Shown: positions 1 to 13,900 of the stretch, piece after piece
Layout: every line of letters starts with the position of its first letter
Position numbering within the stretch: the first letter of the stretch is position 1
NCBI RefSeq assembly: GCF_003597395.2
Contig: NC_133770.1
Location: 200,729,259 to 200,793,258 of the forward strand
Source of the DNA: Chelonoidis abingdonii
Lineage: Eukaryota > Chordata > Testudines > Testudinidae
DNA: 64,000 nt
Direction: 5' to 3'
Notes under the pieces: model-generated
Told to the model about the DNA's origin: nothing
What the model saw: only the letters and a program-made list of their open reading frames with translations
Databases searched by the model: none
Position numbers and translations under genes: made by a program

Positions 1-209
1 CCCCCTCCCATCTAATCCACTTCACCTACATCAATATCCTTGCAGATCCCCTGTTCTTAGAGTATTTTACTCTTCTCTTTTCTTGTAGAACTGTTTTCAT
101 TAGATATGACCTATTGCCATCTAAATCTTTATCTTAAACTTTGTGTTAGTAATATACACAAAGCCACTTTATGCCTTTGTGTTTTAATCTCTTCTCAGTT
201 GCCCATATA

Positions 210-419
210 GAGCATGTCTACACAGCAAACTAAAACCCACGGCTGGCCTGTACCAGCCGACTCAGGTTTCTGGGGCTTGCTGTGAGTCTGTTTCACTGCT
301 CTGTAGACTAGGACCCTGAGGGCTTCAACTCGAGCCCAGAAGTTTACACAACAATGAAACAGCTCCGTGAACTTGAGTTGGCTAGCTGCAGATTTTTCTT
401 TGCTGTGCAGACATACCCA
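210..419. repeat. MITE with imperfect terminal inverted repeats
   Basis: The left end GAGCATGTCTACACAGCAA pairs with the reverse complement of the right end (GGGTATGTCTGCACAGCAA). The internal stretch (CCACGGCTGGCC, GCCGACTCAGG) matches a turtle repeat I remember. No coding capacity. Transposase family not determined. Confidence 0.6.
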
Positions 420-981
420 TAATCAAAATATTTGTTTTACTGTCCAAAAAACATTGCTCTTTTTTATTCCTATTTTGACTCTTTTTTTCAGGCCTGACTT
501 ATTGCCTTAAGCTTTGCAGTAAATAACCCTAAAGGAAGCATCAATTTATTGCACATTTAGGGCTTGAAAAACATACTGGACAATGATGTATCTGGAGGAC
601 TAAAGCTAATAGCCAGAGAATGATATGTAAGGTAGAGGCGAGTGGGGTACAGTCTGTGAAGTCTAGGCACAATGCACTCAGGAGAATTTCTGTTGTAGGT
701 GGTAGGATTTTACTAGGGTTCTATCTTGGTTGATAATTTAAGTTCCCTCTAGTGCATTCCAGCGGCTGGAAGGGAGGAGACCTTCCCCTACAACCCCAGA
801 ACCTCCTTACTGCTGTCGTGTGGGCATCCACTCTAGCCTTTCCATGCCCTGTCTTTTTAGGGCACTTCTCAAGTATACATCTGGGGTTCTGTTCGTAGTT
901 TTACCAAATAGCAGCAGAGTGACTTTTACAATTCTGTAGAAATTGTTGCCTTATCTGCTACTCCCCACTTACTCCCTAGGG

Positions 982-1280
982 CAGGGATACCCAACGCAGT
1001 GCCTGCGGGTGCCAAGGGGCCCACCAGGGCGTCTTAAGTGCGCCCACATACTGGCCGGCGAACGAGCATCCGCCAAAATGCTGCCAAAATCCGGTGGCGT
1101 TTTGACAGTGAATCCTCTAATGACGCTGCTTGCTGCCAACAAACAGTGTCACCCAGAGGCATCGCCGCCTCTGGATGATGCTGCTTGCCAGTGGCACTTC
1201 AGCGGATGCTCGTCTGCCGCCACGGTCCTCCGTGGCTCGTCGCCTGGCACCCGCCAGACTAAAAAGGTTGGGGACCCCTG
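982..1280. mobile_element. Non-autonomous hAT element with 8-bp target duplication
   Basis: The left terminus CAGGGATACCCAAC pairs with CAGGGGTCCCCAAC (reverse complement of the right end). The 299-bp element is flanked by perfect 8-bp direct repeats CCCTAGGG at 974-981 and 1281-1288. Eight-base duplications are typical of hAT transposases. The open frames across it (for example + strand 943-1329) are non-coding by-products of its GC-rich body. Confidence 0.85.
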
Positions 1281-1794
1281 CCCTAGGGGAAGTTACAAAT
1301 TGGTGAGTGGATTTTTGCAGCTCTCTTGATATAGCAAGGTCAGTACACATAGTATTTAGAAACTCAAGACTTTACACTAAACCTAGCGATTAACATAGTC
1401 ACTTTCCCAATATCTAGCTAATCTTCCTGTACACTTTTCCCCAGCAAAAGGTAGCGCCCATATAGACACATTTATCACAGATTGACAGTTGTGTAGGAGA
1501 AAAATTAATTGTTCTAACTTCAATACATTTCTCTCCAATTAAAGTAGATAGACACCATGGTTTGGTGTTCGTAAAACAAAAATTTGCATAATCTCTGGCT
1601 CACGGGAAATTCCGAAATGTTGAAATTTCCTGCAAAATGAAAATTTTGAATTTTGACCAGCTCTAATTTTGAATCATCAGATTGAGAATTCAAAATGTTA
1701 CATCACTTTTACAGGCATAAACATGATCATGAACATTTCTCCAGTATGTGTTTTACTTTTCCAATGTAGTGATAAAATCTTTACTTATTTGCAG

Positions 1795-1900
1795 AGCTAT
1801 GAAGGAAAATCCTCTAAAGATGTGCTGAAGCGAGTTGCTGCAGGTGCTTTACTGTCCCTGTTGGCTGTCAGTAAAAGTGCCCAGAAGTGTGCTTTGGAAG
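1795..1900 (+). CDS. RTTN: RTTN exon a (first in window)
   Basis: Acceptor TTATTTGCAG ends at 1794 and donor GTAAGC starts at 1901. The exon opens in phase 0 with Ser-Tyr-Glu-Gly-Lys and ends one base into a codon (G|CT, Ala), residues 1-36 of the fragment. The open frame runs past both splice sites, but the flanking translation is not rotatin-like. Protein: [13 protein letters not shown] followed by a leucine-rich helix. Confidence 0.9.
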
Positions 1901-4900
1901 GTAAGCCTGAAGAGAGACATGCTACAATATACTTAAAATACTCTGTAAATCGAATGCTTGTCAATAATATTTTTTCATTGTCTTCAGTCTAAAAATAAAG
2001 CTGTTGTTTTTAATATTGCTTTTAAGAAGCTGCTCTGTAAATAAAATGTTTGATTACTGAAGTTTACAAATATGTATAAATGTCAGTACCCAGTGCAATC
2101 TAACACTTTTTTTGAATTAATTGTATCTTTATTATTAATAATATTTCAGGTTAGATTAACAGGTTACAACTTATAGCATTTCATTTAAGTGGATCTAACT
2201 CTTAGTACTAGACAGTAGTGACCATCTGATGACTATCATCTTTGGCCGGCTTGTCCTCATCCGTGCCTCCACAAATGCAAGTCGAAGCCACACCAGGCTA
2301 TTTTGTTCTGAGCACATTCTTTACATTTCTGGCCAAAGTTTTGTCATGAGATCGGCCCAGCAGTCATTTATGGTCTCTGGGGATCCAGTCACTGATGCGG
2401 TTTGTCCGCCTATTGTCTTGCCTGTGGAAACAGGCAATATCCACCCATCTTTGCTTTGCGTCATATATCGCCTGCACTACATCAGTCACCTCTGTATGCC
2501 TTCTGATCTCCTCATTCAATGTATGATCATGGAGCGATATCTTACACATTCTCCTTTCCATTGGTCTCTGGGTGATAGAGAATTTTTCTTCCTCCGCTTG
2601 TGTGGAGAAAGTAAATAAGGAAGTGTTAATTACTCCTCACAACACAAGATCTAGGGGATCACCAAATAAAATTAGTAGGCAGCAGGTTGAATATTTCTTC
2701 GCCTAATGCACAGTTAACCTGTGGAACTCTTTACCAGAGGATGTTTTGAAGGCCAAGATTATAACAGTTCAAAAAAGCACTAGATGTGTTCTTGGAGGAT
2801 AGGTCCATCAATGGCTATTAGCCAGGATGGGCCGGGATGGTATCCCTAGCCCCTGTTTGCCAGAAGCTGGGAGTGGGTGACAGGGAATGGATCACTTGAT
2901 GATTAACTGTTCTGTTCATTCCCTCTGAAGCACCTGGCATTGGCCACTGTCAAAAGACAGGCTACTGGGCTAAATGGAGCTTTGGTCTGATCCAGTTTGG
3001 CCATTCTTATGTTCTTATGCCATGTGATAAAACAAGGGGTTTATTTTTACCTTGTATCTTTTAAGTAAATATAATGTTTTAGAAATTTGTATTCTGTTAA
3101 AAGTGTATGTTGGGGGGAATCCTTCAAGGGTTTAAAGTGGTCAGAGTAATTAGAATAACCCTCATATGAACAGCATAAATTATTGCATCTTCATTTTTAA
3201 AACCCCTAAAATGTTAAAAATCTCTAACTGACAAGGGAATTTACATCAATATTAATCTACCATTGCAGTTTGTGCAGATGGTTAGTAGGAGTATAGATAA
3301 GTGAGAAGGCAGCTTATTTCAATAACAACCTTAACTCTGACCACAAGCTTATGAAATTGCATTCGCCTTCGAGACTTACGGACTTTGCAGAGATTGTCTC
3401 ACCTAAGCTTCCCCTGCTGCTTCTGTCTCAGTAGTGATGTTATATTGCCAGTTTCTCATACTACCTTACAAAGTGTGCAAGAGTCTCTATAAACCTTAGA
3501 ATGTTGCAACAGCCCCTTTATGGGTAGATCAGTAGTCCACAGTTGTTCACCTCAGGAGATATACAATAGTGGGGTTTGTCTGCTCGATACCTTAGGACAG
3601 TGGTGGGCAGCCAGCGGGCTGTATGCAGCCTGTCAGGGTAATCCGCTGGTGGGCCGCAAGACAGTGTTTATATTGACCATCCGCAGCCATGGCCGCCCGC
3701 AGCTCCCAGTGACCGTGGTTTGCCGTTCCTGGCCAATGTGAGCTGCAGGAAGCAGCGCAGGCCACAAGAGTGTGCTGGCCACCGCTCCCCGCAGCTCTCA
3801 TTGGCCAGGAATAGTTAAGGCTCTCAAAAAGTTTATCACTGACAAATGAACTGGAGTCTCCACTGTTTATGAGTAACAAGACCCACTCGATCAACCAGAC
3901 TCTGATATGTCTCCAGTGCCTTCGAATTCCTATTCATCACCTGTTTTGGTTGGAGCTCCTGCACCGGTAAGTGTTCAGGAAGATGATGAGGACTTCCCTT
4001 CAGTCTCATCTGTCTCAGTGCAGGGCTCTCCTACCTATATATCTACTCTTTGACACCTACCGTGAGAGAGAGAGGAATTTTGAGAAAGATGTCGCTGATG
4101 GTGCGAAGAACCTTGTCACCATCTCTTCTTTATGGCCCCCTACAGTAGCCATGCTGAGGGTCCCTGGACAGCATACCAACAACAGTTTTCCAAGGCATTG
4201 AGTCTCATCCACTGGGACAGGAGAGGCACGCAGTCCCCTCTACCCTAACCCGTTCCTCAGGAAGAGACACTAGAGATACAGGAAGCCAATGCAGATAAGG
4301 AGATTACCCCTCAAACTACCATTTCCTCATAGTCTCCAGATGAAGCAGTTACCCTTCCACCATCCTCTGTGGCTGAAGATTTCTGGCAATTTCAGGACTT
4401 ACAAAATGGGTGGTGGATGCTCTACTGATACCACTCGAAGAGGTCAAGGAATCACAACACAAGTTGTGGGATGCTTTGCAGTCAGCAGCACCAACCAGAG
4501 TTGTGCTACCTCTCAATGAGGTCCTTTTGGACCCAGAAAAGATGGTTTGGCAGACCCTAGCAACAGTACTGCAAACTTGCAGATGGGCAGATAAAAAATA
4601 TTTTGTCCTCTCCATGGACTCTGAATTTTTATTCTATCACCCACCATCACCACCTCATTCTCTGGGGGTGGATGCTGTTAGTGAATGAGGAAACAACACC
4701 ACATTAAGTCAATTCAGTATGACAAAGGCCAGAAGTGTCTGAACTGTTTTGGAAAAAGTTCTACTCATCTGTAATCCTGCAGTTTTTCAAATAGCGAATT
4801 ACCGGGCAATTATGGCAAAATATAATTACACAAACCACACAAAAATTAGTTTTATGGAGCACCTTCCATTGGAGCAAAGGGAACAATTTCAGGCCATCAT

Positions 4901-7900
4901 TGTTGAAGGACAGTTACTGGGCAGGACATCCCTTCATGTGTCTCTAGATCCAGTATACTTTGCAGTCTGTTCCATATCTATGGCAGTAGTTATACACAGG
5001 GCATCCTGGCTTCAACTGTCCAGCTTTCCCAGAGAGGATCAACCTTTTGATGATTTGAAGTTGTTTTCAGAAACAATAGATGAATCCCTGCATGCTTTGA
5101 AAGACACCAAGGTCACTTTATGATATCTATAAATTTACACTCCTACAAACAAAAGAAATTGTAATAGGTCACCCAGAGAACTTCTCCAATCCAGTTCTCT
5201 GGGTTCCATTGACCTCCTCCCATACCCAAGTAAGATCAAATAGATGCCTGAGGGGCAAAAAACTCTCATCCACCGCAGCAGGCATCAAAACATCAGTTTT
5301 GACTTAACCTGTCCAGGAAAATGGCCTTTTTGGTAGCCATCATATCAATCTGAAGTGTTGGAGAAATTGGGGCCTTAATGGCAGATCCCTTTCATAGTAT
5401 TCTTGAAAGACAAGGTTTCTTTCCATCCCTAAATTCCTTATTCCTTACATTCCTACCTAAGGCTTCATCCTAGTTTCATCTTAATCCATTCATTCACCGC
5501 TTTTTTTCCCCCCCTGAAACCCTACAATACTCAACTTGAGACTTCCTTTCATACCTTAGGTGTCACATGAGTTTTGGCCTTGTATATGGATAGGACCATA
5601 CTATTTTGGAAGTCTCCTAGACTCTGTTTCCATTTCAAGCAGATCTAAAGGATCCACTGTCTCCACTCAGAGGTTATCAAGGTGGATCTGTTGGTGTATT
5701 TTTGCATGTTACAAAGCTACCAGCATTCAGCCTCCTTTTTGGGTTGTTAGCACACTCTACAAGGTCATAATCAACATCTATGGCATTACTTAAAGACGTT
5801 GTAGTATATGAGATCTGCAGAGCCACTAGCTGGTCTTCAGTACATACCTTCTCCAAGCACTATACCTTGGTCCATGCCTCTAGATCTAATATAGTGGTTG
5901 GCAATGTGGTTCGTTCTTGAGTTCCTGCAATCTATTCCAAAGCTCCCTCCTCCCTGCGGGGGTGGTGCTCAGGAGTTACTCACCCATGCACTAACTGTGG
6001 TTCTCTGAGATGTGTGTCCTTATGGGTGCTCCATTACCTGCCCTCCTTCCTTCTCTGCTTCAGTATTTCCTTTGTGAGGCTTTGCAGTAGAGAAGGAACG
6101 GAGAGTGGTTCATCCATGCAGCCCTGTTCAGCCTCTGAGCAGGACATGAGGTTGAGCAGTGTGCACGTGTAGGCCAGACAGACACCGCTAACGAAAATCT
6201 CTGAAGACATGTGGGACATCTGTGCACCTGAAGTGGAGCACCCATAGGGGGACACATCTCAAAGAACCAGTTACTGCGCATGTAAGTAACCTTTTCATCA
6301 GAGAATGGAGGCTTTTAATAATGTGATTTATTAGTAGAATATTATACTTGCTATATTTATTTTTAATCCTTACAACTGTTCTCTGTGTGATGTAATTATA
6401 GGATCTACTGCCTTAATGAATGTTAGAATACAGTTTGAATCACTACACTTGATACAGACATACGAATATTTCATTTGCTTAAATTTCAAAAAAGAATAAT
6501 TTTAAATCTGTTTATCTTGTTTCTTTGAAACTATATATATCACTGAGCATTAAACTTGAAATTTAGAAAACACAAAGGCTCTATTTCTCAGTCTAAAGAT
6601 ATTGTCTGTATAAGATTCTCATTCCTGGTTCTTGGTTCCTTAGCATGAGATTGGTAGAACTCTGCTGGCTCTGAAGTATGTAGATGCATGAAGACAGTGA
6701 ATTGGATAGAGCATTAAGCCTTACTAGAAATCATCCACAACCCTTGCCAAGTATAAGTATTACCCTCTGAATGTTGCTTCTTGACTATAGTTAGCAAAAG
6801 AACTCCCTACAAGCTACTGCTCAGATCACAGTGACTTGATGCTCATTAAGTATACTTCCTTCATCCCAGCTCTACCTGCTGGTCGGGTCCAGTACACCAT
6901 TATATATTTCTGAAACTTGGGCACATCAGTGTACTTTTGTGGTGTTCCAACACCTGTCTGTCTTAATGCTTTGACACCTATTTTCCTCAGCACTTAGAGT
7001 ACTAAAAACATTCAAACACTGCTGGTGTCTAACACCTGTTTTTTTGTTTTGTTTTTGTTTTCTCTTTACCAGTGTCTCAGTGCTTTTATGGTGTTCTCTG
7101 TGAAGACGCTGTGTCTTTGTATATGTGGACAGTTGTAGCACATTGGGTACTCCAAGCATACAAATAATAATAATTATTATTATTATTAATATGCTGTCAT
7201 AAACTAGTTAAACTGTTACCTTTTTTCATCTCAGAAGGGATGTATTTTGTAGGTGGATTCCTTTGTATAGTCTGCTTATTATTCTAAACTTGTGAAGCAC
7301 TTTGGGGTCTTCTGGGATGAAGAACACTAGGTATAGTGTATATATAAGACATTACATCCCCAACCTGTTGCTGTTAGGTCATGTAACTTCCACCATGTGA
7401 AATTGCCTCATAGATCCCCACTTGCCTGACAAATCCCAGAGTTGTTAAAAACCAATTTGCCTAGAAGGGGACACTATGCATTGATGCATGCACACAGAAA
7501 CAGAGAGAGTTTTAAAAGTGTACAACCCTAACTCCATCTGTTCCTGTTTTTTTTTTTCAACTAGGTTGATGGATCTCTGATCATTTGTTCATAACTTCTT
7601 AATGTGAACTGGGTTTAGATATTGAACACAAATTCATGTTCTTGGTTTCCAGTTGAGATATCCTAACCACTTAATTATTTTGAGTAACCAGTTGGATTAC
7701 TTGTTTTTACTCTTGCCTCATTTCCATGATATAGAGGCCTTAATTGTGCTTTCCACATAAAGTTTAAGAGTTGATTAGGAAACAAAATTTCTTATACTTT
7801 AATTTACAAGTGAGGGGTTTTTGATACTTTTGAATATAAATAGGCTTCTGAATTGTATGGATTTTGTCTTTCAGCTAACCTTATAGACAGCTGCATGGAA

Positions 7901-10900
7901 CAAATGAAGCACATTCATGCACAGCTGAACTTAGAATCCCTAAGGCCTGGAAAAACAGCACAGAAAAAAAAGGTAACTGTAAAATCTACAAGGCAGACAC
8001 AAAAAATTGTATCTGCTGTAGAAGATTTTTTTTTTTCAGATATTTGATATTCTTTCTTGGAAGTGAGAGTGCATTTGGTTAGAGTATTGCCCAATTATTG
8101 TGTTTTAATTGAATAATTAAATCTTTCTGTAGAGAGAAACAATTCAGACAGGATCTCTGTTCCGCTAATCATCAGTCCAGCTAATTTTATCTGCTTGGAC
8201 TCTTCACCCTTTTGGAAGGGAATTATGAAGGGGAGGGTTGAGCATGATTCTAGAAATATATGGAGCCACAATACTGTAAATACTATGGATGAGTATCTTA
8301 TATGTATGTTTGCAACGTTCTAACATCCCAATGATTTCCATACTGTTAATGTTTAATTATAGGGCATTGTTTTTTTGGAAAGAGGATTGCAGTTAGGGTT
8401 TATTATTTAAATACAAAGATAACTAATAGTACATATAGAAGCGCCTACAGCAACTTTTGATTGCACGTTATCTGTATTTTGTTAAAATGGGAAGAAATGT
8501 GTTACAAATGTCACTTGTAAAAATGACTTGCATATTTCCTTCTATTTCATCCTCCCTTTCTCTCGCTCTCTCACATTGCCTCTTTGAGAGGCCTTTTACT
8601 TCATCACTTAGAGCCCCAGCCAGCATACATAAAGGGATTTCAAAACAATTGTTACGTGTGTCACCTTACAGAGTTGAAGCATGGACCCTATTTTATAACT
8701 CTGTTCCTTTATGCTTGATAGAACAGAAATAGGTTTCTGTGGTGGATGAGCTTACTGAAATATCACTTTTCAGAGATGGTTAACATTCTACAAGTAATGG
8801 TTCTGTGTAGGATGACCAGATAGAAAGTGTAAAAAATCGAGACGGAGATGGGAGGTAATAGATGCCTATATAAGAAAAAGCCCCCAAAATCGGGACTGTC
8901 CCTATAAAATTGGGATATCTGGTCACTCTAGTTCTGTGGCATAAGTGGAGAGTTTGGGTATTACAATATAGCCATTAAGACAAACATGCTGCGTTCTGTT
9001 TTCAAATTGACACTCTTGAAACATTTTTGTCCAAACAGGAGGATAATCTTATAAGGGAACTAAGGGTTGTTCTGCAGCTCCTAAGAAACTGCCTCTTTCG
9101 AAATGAAGAATGCAAAGTAAGTAGTCATACTATTTGTATTGTAATATTACCACATATGGCTAGTTTGGGATCTAAGAATAAAGATTACAGACATGTTCAA
9201 TTTTAAATATTGTTCAGGTTGATCGGACCTCATCTTAATACTAATGGCTAGAATGCCTCATTGTTTCCTGCAGCAGAGAACATTACATGCATACATCAGA
9301 CCTTTCAACTGACACTGAAACTTCAGCCAACAGAATACAAACTTCAGCCAACAGAGGTGGAATGGGATGCTATGCTAAAAATCTGTAGCTGGTGGCCAAA
9401 ATATTGAGTAGGGGACAATGGATTCCAGAGACCTGCTCCAATAAACTTTCTTTTCTGTTTCCTACCCATTTCTTACTTCCCTCTGCTAGAAGACAAAATT
9501 TCCAAAGTGAAAACTGGAACACTTATTGGAAGGATGGGGGTGAGGAAAAACATAAGAAAGAGTTCTACGAGATGTGTCCCCCTATTTGTGCTCCATTACC
9601 CACCTGCCTGCCTCCCCTCTGCTTTGGAGAGAAGGAACTGGGGAGCAGTTGGACCATACAGTGCTATATATAGCTGCCGCTCACAGCGCAAGACAGGGAG
9701 GTGTGCATGATCCAATGGGCACTGCTACCAAAGATCTCCAATCCCAGGGATGAGGGTGCTGCCGCACCTACAATGGAGCATCCATAGGGACACACATCTC
9801 AAGGAACCTCCGTTATTGCACAGATGACTTTTTTTTACTGCTTATGACTGGAGTTCTCTGAATGTATTCTCTGCAGAACTACAGGATCTCTGCAGATCCT
9901 CCTTCCTTTGCTGCTTTTTCCAGAGTTTTAGTAACTAATTTAGTTGAGGTAGAGGGAAACAGTATGTGTAGGAGGGTGAGGCCTTGTAAAATCACAGTTG
10001 GAATTTTAGAACATTTTCAGTTTCATGTGCATGCTCCCCAGTAATTAAAATTAAAAGTTCTGTTATTCGGCTCTGTACCAACCAGAAAGCTCTATAAACA
10101 GCATTTCTAATTTTCATAGAAAGTCCAGTTGGCACAGAGCCGGCAGGCTCCTGCCTGGCTCCACACGGCTCCCCGCAAGCAGTGATCTGTCCCTTCTGTT
10201 CCGAGGTGGAGGCATGGTTAGGCGGCTCTGAACACGGCCTCTGCCCATAGGCACTGCCTCTGTAGCTCTCATTTGCTGCTGTTCGCGTCCAATGGCAACT
10301 GCAGAGCAAGCACTCAGAGGAGGGCAGCAGCGCATAGCTGCCTAGCCGCACCTCTGCCTCGGAACAGCAGGGATAGGTCTCCACTTGTGGGCAGCCGCTT
10401 ATTCTCAGATGCTACCGGTGTGGTGCTGTGCTCTGTTCAATGTTGATATCACTCGGCTGCGTGCGTGTGTTCCCTCTTGTGTGCTGCCCCAGCTCTGCAG
10501 ATAGCTGACACAGCAGACCCAAAGAGAACCCCCAATGACCACAGAGTCTAGTAAGGTACGAAGGCACGTTGGCCAGGTTTATTGCCATATGGACACAATG
10601 GCAGTTCCCTGTAGATTTCTTAGTCTAATTCAGGGCATACTACGAGAAAGTGTCTCTTGGCAATGGACTCAGCTCAGTCAGTGGCGGGACTTTCCACTGC
10701 CCCCTTGGCTGGACAAAGACACCGCCCCAGAGATACATTCTTATACACAGGTACAAGCAAGTTACACGTCACTCCTGACGTATTGAAGTGCAACCCTTCT
10801 ACGTAGCAAGGTACAACCCCTCTACGTAGTAAGGTGCCGCCTCTCACCTTGTACATGTTTATTCGAACAAAACAACTCTATCCATCATATTATCCTTTTG

Positions 10901-13900
10901 CCCCTGTCATTGGGATGGGTCAGTCTGTACCTTGTTATCTGTGTGGAATGTGCAAGTATGTGAATGTTCTGATATCTAGTGTTCAGTCCCTTTTAGGTAC
11001 GTATCTTCTTGCAGCATCAGCCCTTTCCTTACCAGCTTCTGTGAGCAGGGCCTGCCTCTGGCTCACAGCTTAACTTTGTAAAAGCAGCAGAGAATCCTGT
11101 GGCACCTTATAGACTAACAGACGTTTTGGAGCGTGAGCTTTCGTGGGTGAATACCCACTTCGTCAGACGCAGCTTAACTTTGCTTTATGTTAGCAAAGTC
11201 TTGATCATTACTTTAGTTCAGGCCTTAGGCCTCATACCAGGTCTCTGATACCAAAGTTTATGTCTCAGGGCCTCCTCTTACTACACCGCCCAAAGTGAGT
11301 GCTTCCCTGATCTGGCATCCAGAGCCCCCTCCTGCGCACCGAGCCCCATCCCACACCCAAACACCCTCCCAGAGCATGCGCTCCACACTCCCTCCCGCGA
11401 CCCAGCCCCACATCCCCTCCTGCACCCAAACTCCCTTCCTCTTAGTTAACTGGAAATTTTCACTTACTGGCACCCCCCCATTTCCCCAACATGCCGGATA
11501 AACAAGCTTTTACTGTATTTAATTGCTGGTAAATAACCTTCAGTTTATACAGTATGAGGATGAAACAAAAAACATTCAGTGCACATCTATGAGAATTTAG
11601 TAGCAAGTCAATGGAGGCTATTCCAGTATCAAGAAAATAACAAAAAGTATTAGTGCATGTAAATAAAGACAATCTTATGGAGTCCAGATGGAACCAGCTC
11701 AATCAAGTCTGTGTTGACCTGAATTTAAATGTGCTTGAGGCAGCTTGTGGAGACAACATTCCAGTATTGAAACAAGACTATCGTCTGCCTCTATTACCAT
11801 TTAAAGCAACCGAGTAAATTTGAACTAAAGTAATCTAAAGCACATTAAAGGGGCCCTTCAAGGTAAAAAGAATTTTTAAAAGAACTCCATAGGGTGTTAA
11901 AATTTTTAATTTCCTTTGTTTGCTTTCAATATTGCACAAAATACTTCAAAACAATATTCATTATTGTACTGTACATTCCTCCTCATTCCTTGCTGTTAGG
12001 TGGCAGCACTCGAGGCTCATCTTGTCCCTGTCCTCCACTCTCTGTGGCCATGGTTTATAATGGATGACTCCTTAATGCAAATCGCTCTTCATTTGCTTTG
12101 TGTCTACACTGCAAATTATCCCACAGGTAAGAGGCTCAAGTTTTGGTATAATATGTCAAAACATTGTATCCAGAATAATTTCTATGTAAAGAGAAAAAAG
12201 AGGCAAAAGAATGACTACGTCTAGTGCTCTTTACAAACAAGTATTAAAAAAAAAAAAGGATGAAACCTGGCCTCATCAAAGTAGATGGGAATTTTATCAT
12301 TGCCTCAATAAGGTCAAGAGTGTGCCTCAGGTCCCTGTTCCAAGGAGCATATTCTTTAAATCTGAAAGTCTCTTCATGTCTTTGGGGGTGGGGGAAAGGT
12401 TGAGTTTTAAAAGATCCTATATTAAATAGGTATTAAATTCCAGCTGAGCCTCAATGCTTCTAAAATCCCCATAGACCCACACATCGGAATATAGTATGTG
12501 GAAATACCACCTTCAGGAATTACGTGGCAGAGAAAAGTAAAACAATACTTCCTTTATTAAGAACACTTGTGGATGAGCCATTATTAAGAAGGCTGCATTC
12601 CTGCAAGAAAGTGGTAATGTGGCATTATAAATTATAAATTCATAGAATTTAAGGCCACAAGGGAGTATTAGATCTTCTAGTCTGACTTGTATATTGCAGG
12701 CTATTAAATTTCACTCATTTATCCCTGTATTGAGACCACTAACTTGTGTTTGACTGAAGCATAACTTGTTTTCCAAAACGGCATCCGGTATTGATCTGAA
12801 GGCATCAAGAAATGGAGAATCCATCACTTCCCTTGGTAGTGTGTTTCAGTGGCTAATCACCCCAACTATTAAATTCAAATTAGAAATAAGTCTTATCTAG
12901 CTTCCAGCTATTGGTTCTTGTTATGCCTTTCTTTGCTAGACTAAAGATCCCTTCAGTACCCAGTATTTTCTCCCGATGAAGGTACTTATACACTGTGATC
13001 AAGTCACCTCTCAATCTTGTGGTATGTTATGATAGCAATAGCAAATACCTTTCTAAACACTTGATAAACATTGTTTTAGAGGCATCTGTGTTTTTACTTT
13101 ACTTCCAACAACCTCTTTTATTATTCTCTTTCCATAATAAGTGTACCTCAGCATTCAGAGCATCAAGGGTAAATACAATGAAACGAACTTATGATTATCT
13201 GTTAATTGTGATCTGCTATCAGCCAATCAAATTTCTGTTCCGTAAGATTTCCTGTTTTCTCCATATTAACTCACTGTGCAGTGCTGTTATCAGGTTCCCA
13301 AGTAAATAGAGAGGAATAAAACCCTCTCAAGGTGAGTCAGCTTCAAGCCTGCTCTTCTTTCAGGTAGGAGTCATTTGGCAGAGGTCATCCAAGGAGCTTC
13401 TGCCTTCCATCAACCCTTTCTCAGTAGCTACGGAGTGAAAGTCTGCTGTCTTCTTTGCACCACCCTCAGCTGAGCTTGGTTTCTCCCTTTTAAGCTGTTT
13501 CATCCATTTTTGACCTCTCTCACAAGTATGATGGGGTGGGGCAACCTGAGTCCACATTAGCTCATTAACCCTGTGTTGCCCAATGTGTGATTTGTATACC
13601 CCATCACAAATTCTCTGAAATTTCCCTTGGGGTTGTCTACACAAAGGAGTTGCTCCTGTGTAATTTAAATTGGTTTAAGCCAGTGCAAATACCCATGTGG
13701 ACGTTCTTATATCAGGTTAAAATTGATTATATCAGATTAGCTTGTGCCTAATATATCAATGCAGACTGAATCAAAGTAGGCCAGGTTTAGAGTGTCAACA
13801 CACACAAACTAAATACACCTTAGTTGAATGGTGAAAAGTAACGTGTGGACCGTACTTTAATGTATTTCCAGTAATGGACCTGTTCAACTGAATTATCTGT

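Larger units (their letters stand above)
1..1794 (+). other. RTTN: RTTN intron, 3' part (left edge of window)
   Basis: It holds a MITE (210-419), a hAT MITE (982-1280) and, at about 1520-1665, an A/T-rich stretch ending GACCAGCTCT that resembles 59670-59815. I see nothing in 420-973 or 1289-1520. No rotatin exon was found here. Confidence 0.6.
3830..6298 (+). mobile_element. DIRS-A: decayed DIRS retrotransposon with internal deletion
   Basis: Order: gag remains (about 3880-5123), tyrosine recombinase remains (about 5300-5890), then a right terminal region (about 5990-6298) that folds back on itself. Reverse transcriptase and RNase H are missing. The terminal region begins with GAGATGTGTGTCC and ends ACACATCTCAAAGAACCAG, the palindromic arrangement of DIRS inverted repeat plus internal complementary region. 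The left terminal repeat is not recognised. Coordinates are approximate. Confidence 0.7.
1901..7874 (+). other. RTTN: RTTN intron between exons a and b
   Basis: About 6 kb. Holds a LINE RT fragment (2228-2600), a CR1 3' end (2605-3019), a hAT fragment (3598-3815) and a decayed DIRS (about 3830-6298). An ATT repeat lies at 7164-7191 and a MIR-like 3' tail near 7290-7350. Nothing recognisable in 1901-2227, 3020-3597, 6300-7160 or 7360-7874. Confidence 0.6.
9117..11999 (+). other. RTTN: RTTN intron between exons c and d
   Basis: Holds a DIRS terminal region (9562-9830), a GC-rich repeat fragment (10119-10385), an LTR (about 10510-11267) with a 92-bp insertion, and a C-rich stretch (11290-11480). 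Nothing recognised in 9117-9560, 9835-10118 or 11490-11999. Confidence 0.6.

Noticed and set aside
943..1350. Overlapping open frames of 128 and 77 codons on both strands
   Set aside because: They lie in a hAT MITE with clear terminal repeats and 8-bp duplications; the sequences are not protein-like.
1901..1992. Extension of RTTN exon a to the stop at 1990
   Set aside because: A consensus donor GTAAGC follows at 1901, and the next exon completes the split codon with a rotatin-like sequence.
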